Virus record (IMG/VR): IMGVR_UViG_3300042914_000102
Span: 1-30,643 of that record
DNA length: 30,643 nucleotides
DNA from: a virus
Direction: 5' to 3' (one strand)
The notes beneath the pieces were generated by a model, which was not told where the DNA came from, did no database searches, and worked only from the letters and a program-made list of their open reading frames with translations. The position numbers and the translations under genes were made by a program. Of this stretch, positions 4,914-12,821 are shown in pieces. Position 1 is the stretch's first letter; each line of letters starts with the position of its first letter.

Positions 4914-5726
4914 ATGGCAGGTTTACTTGAATACACCAAGAATGGTCAAGTAACAGAGCCACCATTGTATCGTTTTATGCGAGGCAATGTTCAGTCTTTC
5001 TTAAATTCTATACCTGACCCTAGTGGTCTTACTAGAGAAGAACAGTTAAATTTAGGACTAAATGTTAATCCTATGTTAGCATTATCTACTGCATCAGGTA
5101 ATATAGCAAAAGGTTTACTAAGCAAGACACAGTTTGAGAAAGCTCAAGAAGTAGCCTCTAAGAACGCAGAAACGCTATTAGGACTACCTAAAGGCAATAC
5201 AGCTATGGATAGAGCTAAGGCATTAAGTTTTGAGTTTGGATATGGTCATGGAAGCCCAAATCCCAATATTACAGAATTGTTGCCAAGTAGAATGGGAGCA
5301 GAAGGAACTGGCGTATATGCAACAAATTATCTACCAGAAACAGCACAATATGCAGGAAAAGAAATTGGTGCTACATCTTATCCTTTAGCAGTAAGAACAG
5401 ATAGAGCATTAAACGTAGGAACTGCAAATCCATTTGAATATCTAAATGTATCTGGAACAGAGAATTTATCTAAAAACCTAAATAAATTAGGTAAAGATGC
5501 AATTATAAGAACACACGAAGAAACACCAGAATGGTTAATTAATGCAGGAGCAGATATGTTGCCATCAAGACAGCATTATGTTTCTAATCTACCTGCAAAT
5601 TTTAGGTCACCATTCGCAGCTTTTGACCCAGCAAGAGTAAATGAACCAGATTTATTAGCAGCACTCATGGCAATACCAGTAAGTGGACTATTAGAACAAC
5701 CCAAAGACAAGAAGAAAAAGAAATAA
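4914..5726 (+). CDS. ADP-ribosyltransferase-like (ART) phage protein
   Basis: A 270-residue protein. An N-terminal segment of unknown role is followed by GNTAMDRAKALSFEFGYGHGS (His112), then GTGVYATNYLPETAQYAG (131-148) and, near the C-terminus, RSPFAAFDPARVNEPDLLAAL. This order (a HG[ST] strand, a G.G.Y..........YA block, and a final AxFDP strand) is that of the PARP/ART-like domains carried by many phage polyvalent or virion proteins. The usual form is HGT; here it is HGS. A catalytic Glu cannot be placed with confidence. Such proteins may travel in the virion and modify host targets using NAD+. It sits directly upstream of the small terminase. It ends in a Lys run. Confidence 0.62.
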   Translation: MAGLLEYTKNGQVTEPPLYRFMRGNVQSFLNSIPDPSGLTREEQLNLGLNVNPMLALSTASGNIAKGLLSKTQFEKAQEVASKNAETLLGLPKGNTAMDRAKALSFEFGYGHGSPNPNITELLPSRMGAEGTGVYATNYLPETAQYAGKEIGATSYPLAVRTDRALNVGTANPFEYLNVSGTENLSKNLNKLGKDAIIRTHEETPEWLINAGADMLPSRQHYVSNLPANFRSPFAAFDPARVNEPDLLAALMAIPVSGLLEQPKDKKKKK

Positions 5727-5735
5727 CAATAGAGG

Positions 5736-5757
5736 GCAACCAACCTAAGGGAGTTGC
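5736..5757 (+). promoter_or_regulatory. Hairpin presenting the terminase small-subunit ribosome site
   Basis: GCAAC (5736-5740) and GTTGC (5753-5757) can pair, leaving the AAGGGA core (5747-5752) in the loop 7 nt before the ATG at 5764. The stem is only five pairs, so it may tune rather than block initiation. It lies in a 37-nt gap, one of the few gaps in the late operon. Confidence 0.35.
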
Positions 5758-5763
5758 AAAATC

Positions 5764-6093
5764 ATGGACAAAGAAGAACAATTAGCATTAGCTAGAGAGA
5801 AAGCAGCCGAAGTAAACAAAGGCAACACATATTCTAGTAAAAACAATAGGTTATGGGCAGATACTCTGAGACGTGCTGTTATTCAATCAGATGCAGAACG
5901 TTTACGTATGATAGCAGAGGCTTTAATAGATAAAGCAGCATCAGGTGATGTATCAGCTATAAAAGAACTAGGTGATAGAATAGATGGTAAGTCAGTAGCA
6001 ACTACAGAGTTGACTGGCGCAGATGGTAAAGATTTACCTATTGGAATAGGAATTAGCTTTGTCAAGCCAGACGATAGCTCAGTTTCCGAGTAA
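5764..6093 (+). CDS. terS: Putative terminase small subunit
   Basis: A 109-residue protein just upstream of the large terminase, overlapping it by 35 nt. The central block GNTYSSKNNRLWADTLRRAVIQ...RLRMIAEALIDKAASGDVSAIKELGDRIDGK matches a common family of short proteins in this position in phages. It has a basic N-terminal helical part suited to binding DNA and a helical centre suited to oligomer formation. It should recognise phage DNA and hand it to the large subunit. The assignment depends on position and pattern, since small terminases vary widely. The start follows a clear AAGGGAG site. Confidence 0.7.
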   Translation: MDKEEQLALAREKAAEVNKGNTYSSKNNRLWADTLRRAVIQSDAERLRMIAEALIDKAASGDVSAIKELGDRIDGKSVATTELTGADGKDLPIGIGISFVKPDDSSVSE

Positions 6094-7315
6094 GCTAGAC
6101 TTCTTATTTGAGCCACACCGTTACAAAGTAGCATACGGTGGTAGAGGTTCAGGTAAGTCATGGTCTATGGCAAGAGCATTGCTTATAAAAGCAGCTAATG
6201 AGCCAACACGTGTCTTATGCGCACGTGAAATACAAAAGTCTATCAAGCAGTCAGTTCATACATTACTTAATGACCAAATACAATCATTAGGTCTAGGAGC
6301 TTTCTATGAAGTCTTGGAAGCAGAAATACGAGGTCTTAACGGTAGCTCATTTAGCTTTACTGGGTTGGCTACTAATACTGTGGAAAGTATTAAGTCTTTT
6401 GAAGGATGTGATATCGTCTGGGTGGAAGAGGCACAAACGGTATCGCGCAAGAGCTGGGATATACTCATTCCTACGATCCGTAAACCAAACTCAGAAATCT
6501 GGGTAAGCTTTAACCCTAACATAGATACGGATGATACATACCAAAGGTTTGTAGTTAATCCACCAGAGAACGCTAAGGTTGTAAAAGTAAACTATACTGA
6601 CAATCCTTGGTTTCCTGAAGTATTAGAGATAGAACGCCAACACAGTTTAAAGACTAACCCTGACTATGCAAATATATGGGAAGGTGATTGTAAAGCTGCT
6701 GTAGATGGTGCTATCTATGCTAACGAGATACGTGAAGCACAAGAAGATAATCGTATTACTAACGTTCCTTATGATCCTATGTTAAAGGTTCATGTAGTAA
6801 TGGACCTCGGCTGGAATGATGCTATGTCTATTATCCTATGTCAAAAAGGCATATCAGACTTACGCATTATTGGTTACATAGAAGATGACCACAGGACTTT
6901 AGATAGCTATTCTGCACAACTCAAGAACTTACCATACAATTGGGGTACAATGTTCTTACCACATGACGGACAGTCTAAAGACTTTAAGCATGGCATATCA
7001 GCAGAAGATATTATGCGTAAACTAGGATGGGATATTCGTATCGTTCCTAAGCAAGATATAGAGTCCGGTATTAAACTAGCAAGAATGAACTTCCACCGTA
7101 TATACTTTGATAAGTCAGCTAATAGACTTGTGGAATGTTTAAAGAATTATCGCAGAAGTATAAACTCTGCAACTAACGAACCTGGTGCACCATTGCATGA
7201 TGAGTTCTCTCATGGTGCAGACGCATTTAGATACTTATGTACTTCCATAGATGCTATGAAGAATGAATCATGGTCTAGTGGTAAGATACAATACAATAAC
7301 AGAGGAATTGTTTAA
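6059..7315 (+). CDS. terL: Terminase large subunit (Terminase_3/PBSX type)
   Basis: The packaging motor: ATPase plus nuclease. Walker A is GGRGSGKS (residues 27-34), Walker B DIVWVEEA (118-125) with the catalytic Glu, and the coupling motif WVSFNPN (148-154). The C-terminal RNase H-like nuclease begins at VVMDLGWND (Asp249) and includes HDEFSHGADAFRY near residue 385. The 418-residue length is normal. Start is TTG 6059, with an AGGAA ribosome site about 7 nt upstream; no ATG or GTG is available before the conserved FPSKLDFLFEPHRYKVAYGG block, so the start overlaps the small subunit by 35 nt. It ends with TAATG, coupling it to the portal. Confidence 0.95.
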   Translation: MSSQTIAQFPSKLDFLFEPHRYKVAYGGRGSGKSWSMARALLIKAANEPTRVLCAREIQKSIKQSVHTLLNDQIQSLGLGAFYEVLEAEIRGLNGSSFSFTGLATNTVESIKSFEGCDIVWVEEAQTVSRKSWDILIPTIRKPNSEIWVSFNPNIDTDDTYQRFVVNPPENAKVVKVNYTDNPWFPEVLEIERQHSLKTNPDYANIWEGDCKAAVDGAIYANEIREAQEDNRITNVPYDPMLKVHVVMDLGWNDAMSIILCQKGISDLRIIGYIEDDHRTLDSYSAQLKNLPYNWGTMFLPHDGQSKDFKHGISAEDIMRKLGWDIRIVPKQDIESGIKLARMNFHRIYFDKSANRLVECLKNYRRSINSATNEPGAPLHDEFSHGADAFRYLCTSIDAMKNESWSSGKIQYNNRGIV

Positions 7316-9540
7316 TGAAGTTACAAGACATGGAAATCATAGCTCGTGTAGAAGCTGAAGAGAACATTGCATATGGTGTCAATGACTCTGCATTATCTAA
7401 CGATAGAGCCGCTGCAATTGACTACTACTTAGGTCAACCTTTCGGTAACGAAGAAGAAGGTCGTTCACAAGTTATTAGCTATGACGTACAAGATACGATT
7501 GAAGCTGCATTACCACAATTACTTAAAGTATTCGTAGCTGGTGACAAGGTTGTTCAGTTTGACCCTAAAGGTCCTGAAGACCAAGACGCAGCAGAACAAG
7601 AAACAGATTACATTAACCATGTCGTTATGGAAAAGAACGAAGGGTTCAAGATATTCTACGTATGGTTTAAAGACGCATTACTCTCTAAGAATGGCTATGT
7701 AAAAGTCTATGCTGAAGAAGAGGAAGAAGTAGAAGAATACGAGTATAAAGGTCTTACAGATGCACAACTACAAATGTTGGCTGCAGATGAGAATACAGAA
7801 GTATTAGAGCATACTGCATACGCTGACCCAACTGTCAATATGGATGCACTATACCAACAAGCTATGGCTAACGGTGTAGACCCATCTACCATTATGCAAC
7901 CTATGCTACATGATGTTAAGCTCAAGGTTACAGAGAAAAAGACAGAGATTAAGATTGAGAACGTAGCACCTGAAAACATGATGGTATCTGTAGAAGTATC
8001 AGGTCCTAACCTAGAAGATGCTAGATTCGTTCAACATAGAGAAGTAATGCAATTATCAGAAATTGCAGAGGCATTTAACAAGCCACTAGAATACATCAAA
8101 GGCATCATGTCAGATTTACGTGATACGTTTGAAGAAGAGTCTAATGCACGTGATATTTATGACGAAGAATATGACAGAGCTATTGAGTCAGATGAAGCAT
8201 TAGTTAAAGACACATATATTAAACTAGACGGTGAACGTCATAGAGTGGTTATCTTAGGTAATACTATTCTCTACAAAGAGAAAACAGAGTATGTACCTTT
8301 CGCATGTATCACACCTATGATTATGCCACATAGACATATCGGTAGATCATACGCTGATCTTACTATGGACATTCAGTTAATCAAGTCTACACTTATTCGT
8401 GGTCAGTTAGATAATATGTATCTAGCTAACAATGGTCGTTATGCAATATCAGATCGTGTAAACCTAGATGATATGCTTACATCACGTCCAGGTGGTATTG
8501 TTCGTGTAGAAGGTGATCCAGGTTCAGGCATTATGCCTTTATCACATCCACCATTACCAGCTTCATCTTTCACCATGGTTGAATACATGGACTCTATGAA
8601 AGAAAAGAGAACAGGTGTCACAGCTTACAATCAAGGCTTAGATGCTAACAGTCTAAACAAAACAGCTACAGGTGTAGCACAAATTATGAATGCGTCACAA
8701 CAACGCATAGAGTTAGTAGCTAGAACATTTGCAGAAACAGGTGTAAAAGAGTTATTTAAGTTAGTGCACAGATTAGTCAGAACTACACTTACTAAACCTG
8801 ACATTGTGCGTATGCGTAACAAGTGGGTAGAAGTAGACCCAAGAGAATGGGAAGACCGTAAAGACTTATCTATCTCTGTAGGCTTAGGTGCTGGTAATAA
8901 AGACCAACAACTTACACATCTCATGTCTATCTTACAAATGCAAAAAGAAGCTATCCAAATTGGTATTACTTCACCGGATAAGATATACAATGCGTTGGCT
9001 AAACTTACACAGAACGCAGGATTTAAGAACCCTGAAGAGTTCTGGACTAACCCAGCTAATAATCCACCACCAGCACCACAAGGTCCTTCTATAGAAGAAC
9101 AAGCTATCCAAGCTCAAAAAGAAATTGATGCTATGAAAGTTCAAGCAGAAAATGCACGTAAGGCTGCTGAACTAGAAGAACGTCAACGTAAAGATGCTGC
9201 TGACTATGAAATGAAACAACGTCAACTAGCGTTTGATGAGTGGAAGACTAAACTAGAAAACGATACTAAACTTATGATAGCTGAACTACAAGCTAACAAA
9301 GATATTAAGACTACAGCTATGGGTATAAAAGGTGCTAATCCTGACACATTCACAGAGTTTGATGAATATGGTCAAGAGCAACCTAATAATGCGTTAGCAG
9401 GGCTTGTAGAGGCTATAAACGCTAATATGGCTAAGTTAGTAGAACAACAAACTCTTAATCATCAACAAATGGTAGAAACATTAAACAGACCTAAACAAAT
9501 TGTTCGTGGTCCAGATGGTAAAGCACAAGGTGTTGTATGA
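7315..9540 (+). CDS. Portal protein (SU10/P22-like)
   Basis: A 741-residue protein forming the dodecameric DNA gate at the capsid vertex. The N-terminal block (AAAIDYYLGQPFGNEEEGRS, then VQDTIEAALPQLLKVFVAGD) and the middle FACITPMIMPHRHIGRSYAD and KRTGVTAYNQGLDANSLN segments are typical of the large portals of SU10-like podoviruses. The C-terminal part from about residue 595 is a long Gln/Glu/Lys-rich coiled coil (EEQAIQAQKEIDAMKVQAEN onward), as in P22-type barrel extensions. It follows the large terminase with a one-base overlap, the standard order. The last four bases overlap the next gene (ATGA). Confidence 0.92.
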   Translation: MKLQDMEIIARVEAEENIAYGVNDSALSNDRAAAIDYYLGQPFGNEEEGRSQVISYDVQDTIEAALPQLLKVFVAGDKVVQFDPKGPEDQDAAEQETDYINHVVMEKNEGFKIFYVWFKDALLSKNGYVKVYAEEEEEVEEYEYKGLTDAQLQMLAADENTEVLEHTAYADPTVNMDALYQQAMANGVDPSTIMQPMLHDVKLKVTEKKTEIKIENVAPENMMVSVEVSGPNLEDARFVQHREVMQLSEIAEAFNKPLEYIKGIMSDLRDTFEEESNARDIYDEEYDRAIESDEALVKDTYIKLDGERHRVVILGNTILYKEKTEYVPFACITPMIMPHRHIGRSYADLTMDIQLIKSTLIRGQLDNMYLANNGRYAISDRVNLDDMLTSRPGGIVRVEGDPGSGIMPLSHPPLPASSFTMVEYMDSMKEKRTGVTAYNQGLDANSLNKTATGVAQIMNASQQRIELVARTFAETGVKELFKLVHRLVRTTLTKPDIVRMRNKWVEVDPREWEDRKDLSISVGLGAGNKDQQLTHLMSILQMQKEAIQIGITSPDKIYNALAKLTQNAGFKNPEEFWTNPANNPPPAPQGPSIEEQAIQAQKEIDAMKVQAENARKAAELEERQRKDAADYEMKQRQLAFDEWKTKLENDTKLMIAELQANKDIKTTAMGIKGANPDTFTEFDEYGQEQPNNALAGLVEAINANMAKLVEQQTLNHQQMVETLNRPKQIVRGPDGKAQGVV

Positions 9541-11291
9541 CAGTAACCGTCAAGCATAGTAAAACAAATGCTATCTCTGACTGGACACAAGCACAGTTAG
9601 ACGAGCAAATAGAGTTAGGTAACTTTGCACCAGGCACAACGTTAGCTGATATTGTTTTACCTAGCGATTGGAACAATGACCATACACTCACAGGTGTAGG
9701 CACAATGGCAGAACAAGATGCCGATACTGTAGCTATCACAGGTGGAACAGCAACACTTTCATCTGTAACCACACCATCAGTCACAGCAACAACTAACAAC
9801 TTAACATTAAGTGCTATTAGCACAGGTAAAATTAACCTAAATACTGCTACAGCCAATCAAGTTCAAATTACAGATTCAGCAGTATCAGCAGGACAATATA
9901 CATTATTATCAAGAGATAATTCAGGTAACGAGCAAAGAGTTTCTGCCGCCGCATCATCAGGTGGTGTAAATTTAGGACTATCATCAGCAGTTGCAGGTGC
10001 AGTTAAGTTTTATACAAATAGCTTTGCAGAATTACAAATGCAAGTATCTCGCACCGCTTCTGCTGTAAACTATGTTCAAGTAACAGGTGCGGCAACAACA
10101 TCTTTCCCAATTATTTCTGCTCAAGGCTCTGATACTAATATCAGTTTGCAATTGTATGCAAAAGGCACAGGCGCAATAAATTTTTGGACAAATAATGGTG
10201 GCACAAGACAATTACAAATAGCAAATGCAACATCTTCTGTAAATTATGCAACAGTTTCAGGTTCTGCAACAACCAATGCAATTCCTTTTAGTGTAGCTGG
10301 TACAGACACCAACATCTCTATGGCTTTCCAACCTAAAGGCACAGGTGCTATAAACCTAGCCGCAGGTAGTAGTGGTGTAAATATAAGTAATGGTGGAACA
10401 GTAACAGCTATTACGAGGACAGCAGGTGGTTCAGGTTATGCAACCGCTCCAACTGTAACAATATCACCACCAACTACCGCAGGTGGAGTTCAAGCTACAG
10501 CTACTTGTACCATAACTGCTGGTTCTGTAAATACTACATTTACAATCACCAACGCAGGTTCAGGCTACATAGAACAACCTACAATCACCTTTAGTGGTGG
10601 TGGTGGTAGTGGTGCGGCTGCTTATGCTACTGTGGGTAGTGGAACAATTGTAAGAAGTTTAGGAACAAATATACAATTTTTTACTCCAGGTGGATTACAA
10701 TTAAATGTAACAGATACAGCAGCTACAGCAGCAAATTATGTTCAAATACAAGGTAGAGCTACTGGTAATGGAACAATAATTTCTTCTCAAGGTTCTGATG
10801 CAAGTATTAACTTTGAAGTACAAGCTAAAGGAACAGGCGGTGCAGTAAGATTTTTTGCAGGAAGTGCAGAACAAGTAAGATTTACACCAACAGCATCAGC
10901 AGTTAATTATGTGCAGGTGACAGGGGCTACTACTTTAAATCCACCTGTAATTTCTGCTCAAGGCTCTGATACTACAGTTGCATTATTATTTCAAGCTAAA
11001 GGTGGTCAAAACATTAGATTCTTTTCTAATGCAGGTTCAGCAGAGCAATTTAGAATATTACATACAGGAGGAACAATAGCAAATTATTGTTCAGTTACAG
11101 GCAATGTAGCAGGGTCAGCACCAGCATTTAGTGTAAATGGTTCAGACACTAACATAGACCTAGCACTAACACCTAAAGGAACAGGATTAGTAAGATTTGG
11201 AACTTATGTAGCAGGAGCATTAACAGCTACAGGGTATATAAATATAAAAGCAGCAGATGGCACTACTTACAAAGTGCTAGTATCAACTTAA
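9537..11291 (+). CDS. Repeat-rich fibre or receptor-binding-type protein
   Basis: A 584-residue protein rich in Thr, Ser, Ala and Gly. The N-terminus (VKHSKTNAISDW, then LPSDWNNDHTLTG) is a recurrent start in phage fibre-like proteins. At least five repeats of about 60-80 residues follow, each with NYVQVTGA, then ISAQGSDTNI and AKGTGAI-type strands, predicted to form a beta-rich, possibly trimeric shaft. A separate insert at about 10391-10640 carries two GGSGY.TAPTVTIS-type units. Position directly after the portal is unusual for a fibre, so a head decoration or capsid fibre is an alternative. No enzymatic domain is seen. It overlaps the portal gene by ATGA. Confidence 0.72.
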   Translation: MTVTVKHSKTNAISDWTQAQLDEQIELGNFAPGTTLADIVLPSDWNNDHTLTGVGTMAEQDADTVAITGGTATLSSVTTPSVTATTNNLTLSAISTGKINLNTATANQVQITDSAVSAGQYTLLSRDNSGNEQRVSAAASSGGVNLGLSSAVAGAVKFYTNSFAELQMQVSRTASAVNYVQVTGAATTSFPIISAQGSDTNISLQLYAKGTGAINFWTNNGGTRQLQIANATSSVNYATVSGSATTNAIPFSVAGTDTNISMAFQPKGTGAINLAAGSSGVNISNGGTVTAITRTAGGSGYATAPTVTISPPTTAGGVQATATCTITAGSVNTTFTITNAGSGYIEQPTITFSGGGGSGAAAYATVGSGTIVRSLGTNIQFFTPGGLQLNVTDTAATAANYVQIQGRATGNGTIISSQGSDASINFEVQAKGTGGAVRFFAGSAEQVRFTPTASAVNYVQVTGATTLNPPVISAQGSDTTVALLFQAKGGQNIRFFSNAGSAEQFRILHTGGTIANYCSVTGNVAGSAPAFSVNGSDTNIDLALTPKGTGLVRFGTYVAGALTATGYINIKAADGTTYKVLVST

Positions 11292-11309
11292 CTTTAACAA
11301 GGAAACAAC

Positions 11310-11579
11310 ATGGCACTATTAAAATCAGTAGATACAGACTTTGGTATTCCAGCGGAATATTGGAATATCGGAGCGGTTCAAGAAGACTTTAAAGGTAAAG
11401 GCACAGAAGTAACATTCTATGGCTACGCATCTAAAGAAGCAAGGGACGCAGGTAAACAACCTTTATCAGCAGGTAAAGTTCAAATCGCAGGTGATGATTA
11501 TGTAGCAGGTGCAGATAGAGCAGCACTATACGCTATTATCAAACAAAAGCCTGAATTTGAAGGTGCTGAAGACGCTTAA
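11310..11579 (+). CDS. Small conserved phage protein
   Basis: An 89-residue protein beginning MALLKSVDTDFGIPAEYWNI, then FYGYASKEARDAGKQPL and a short C-terminal helix. I recognise this start from small phage proteins next to fibre-type genes, with no assigned function. A clear AAGGAAA ribosome site precedes it. Its TAA overlaps the ATG of the next gene. It is soluble and acidic with no cysteines; a structural or accessory role is plausible from its place among head and tail genes. Confidence 0.75.
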   Translation: MALLKSVDTDFGIPAEYWNIGAVQEDFKGKGTEVTFYGYASKEARDAGKQPLSAGKVQIAGDDYVAGADRAALYAIIKQKPEFEGAEDA

Positions 11580-12064
11580 TGTATTCATCTGCTTTTCAAA
11601 GTAACGCTTTCCAAAGCAATGCGTTTGAGATAGCAAGAGCAATATCCACCATTATCGGTGGTGTTACTGGTGGTCGTAAAAAGAAAAAGCCTGTAGTTAG
11701 GGCAAGACAAAGACGTTTCTTCGTAGAACATAAAGGCGAGATACTTATATTCGCCAATGCTGAACAAGCTCAAGCATGGACTTTAGCCCAACAGCAATTA
11801 GCTAAATCAGTTAAGAAACGCAAGAAGATATCACTTCCTATTGCAGAACCATTAGAGAAGTTAGACATATCACAGATTAAAGATGTAGCAGAGAAGTATG
11901 GTAAGACTACATCTGTGAATAAGTTACTAGAGTCACATAACTATGCTAAAATAGTCACTATGTATGAAACAATCATACAACAGGACTTCTACATAGAGTC
12001 TTTAAGAAGAAGAATTGAAGACCAAGATGAAGAAGATATAGCAATGTTATTGATGGCACTATAA
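11579..12064 (+). CDS. Small phage protein with N-terminal AFQSN repeats
   Basis: A 161-residue protein. The first 16 residues repeat the unit S-N-A-F-Q/E (SSAFQSNAFQSNAFEIA), a start seen in many phage late proteins. A Lys/Arg-rich stretch follows (GGRKKKKPVVRARQRR), then a charged, mostly helical body ending in DEEDIAMLLMAL. It is coupled to its neighbours by a one-base overlap upstream and an 8-nt gap downstream. No function is known to me; the basic patch could bind DNA or the acidic portal. Confidence 0.72.
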   Translation: MYSSAFQSNAFQSNAFEIARAISTIIGGVTGGRKKKKPVVRARQRRFFVEHKGEILIFANAEQAQAWTLAQQQLAKSVKKRKKISLPIAEPLEKLDISQIKDVAEKYGKTTSVNKLLESHNYAKIVTMYETIIQQDFYIESLRRRIEDQDEEDIAMLLMAL

Positions 12065-12072
12065 GGATAGAT

Positions 12073-12342
12073 ATGGATAAATCGTTAGAAGAAATTAAGT
12101 TAGGTGAACAAGCAGCACAGATATTAGATAATCCTGTGTATAAAGATGCTATAGAACGTGTTAGAGAAAACATTGTATCTAGCATGACTAATAGCCCACT
12201 TGGTGACGAAAAGACACACAACAGATTAGTAATCGCATTACAACTACTAAACCAAATTAACAAGCAACTTACTGACGTTATGCAAACAGGTAAGTTAGCA
12301 GCTATCCAAACAGATAGACCTAAGTTTAAGATATTCGGATGA
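12073..12342 (+). CDS. Small helical phage protein
   Basis: An 89-residue, mostly helical protein (LGEQAAQILDNPVYKDAIERVRENIVSS in parts, then NRLVIALQLLNQINKQLTDVMQTGKLA). The pattern, with an LDNP.Y.DAI...R segment and a C-terminal ETGK-like turn, is familiar from small proteins between the portal and capsid genes of podoviruses. An AAGGA ribosome site lies just upstream. No function is established. Confidence 0.75.
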   Translation: MDKSLEEIKLGEQAAQILDNPVYKDAIERVRENIVSSMTNSPLGDEKTHNRLVIALQLLNQINKQLTDVMQTGKLAAIQTDRPKFKIFG

Positions 12343-12345
12343 TAT

Positions 12346-12747
12346 ATGGACTATACACAATTACTACAAGGATTATTTGGATCTTCTCCGAATATGGGTG
12401 GTTTATTGTATATGGACTATCCAAACCCATACGGAACTAGAGCATATCCAATTAAAGACAAGCAAGGTAACATAACTAGCTATGGTGGTGAAATGCTACC
12501 AAAAAGCACTGGTTGGTTAGGTCTATTACAAACACCTAGTGGTGAAACTATGACAGAGTTATCTTCTTCAGATGAAAGAGGTAATTATCCATTAGTAGTT
12601 CCAACACTTACACAAACAGAACGTGATTTAATTACTAAAGAAATAGTAACAAAGGAAATGCAAGATAAGGCAAGAGCATATCGTGATTTAATGCAATCAC
12701 AAGGCATCTCACCTTTTTATAATGCTTTTCCATACGGTAACAGATAA
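12346..12747 (+). CDS. Phage protein resembling large-polyvalent-protein segments
   Basis: A 133-residue protein. The order GGEMLPKSTGWLGLLQTPSG, then a TELS segment, then YPLVVPTLTQTERDLI and a final helix KARAYRDLMQSQG matches a domain found both as separate proteins and inside large phage polyvalent proteins. No catalytic residues are apparent. It is the last gene before a strong terminator, so it ends the portal-associated transcription unit. The role is unknown, perhaps head-associated. Confidence 0.7.
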   Translation: MDYTQLLQGLFGSSPNMGGLLYMDYPNPYGTRAYPIKDKQGNITSYGGEMLPKSTGWLGLLQTPSGETMTELSSSDERGNYPLVVPTLTQTERDLITKEIVTKEMQDKARAYRDLMQSQGISPFYNAFPYGNR

Positions 12748-12774
12748 AGAATTTAGGTAAGGACAAGCCTACTT

Positions 12775-12796
12775 AGGACTCTTCGGAGTCTTTTTT
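12775..12796 (+). terminator. Intrinsic terminator with TTCG tetraloop
   Basis: GACTC (12777-12781), loop TTCG, GAGTC (12786-12790), then a run of six T. Two further pairs (A-T and G-U) extend the stem at its base. The UUCG loop makes it very stable. It separates the portal-side genes from the scaffold and capsid genes and may lower read-through; I see no clear promoter just after it. Confidence 0.88.
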
Positions 12797-12821
12797 ATTG
12801 TCTAATTTCAAGGAAAATATT

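Noticed and set aside
8631-8990. 119-residue minus-strand frame in the portal gene
   Set aside because: Complement of strongly coding portal sequence; no recognisable motif and no operon context on that strand.
9491-9856. 121-residue frame on the minus strand
   Set aside because: It lies opposite the portal end and the fibre start, has hydrophobic Val-rich content typical of the complement of Thr/Ala-rich coding DNA, and shows no ribosome site or family pattern.
12798-12821. Earlier start for the scaffold protein
   Set aside because: It begins at the end of the terminator T tract without a ribosome site; ATG 12822 has AAGGAAAA at a good distance.
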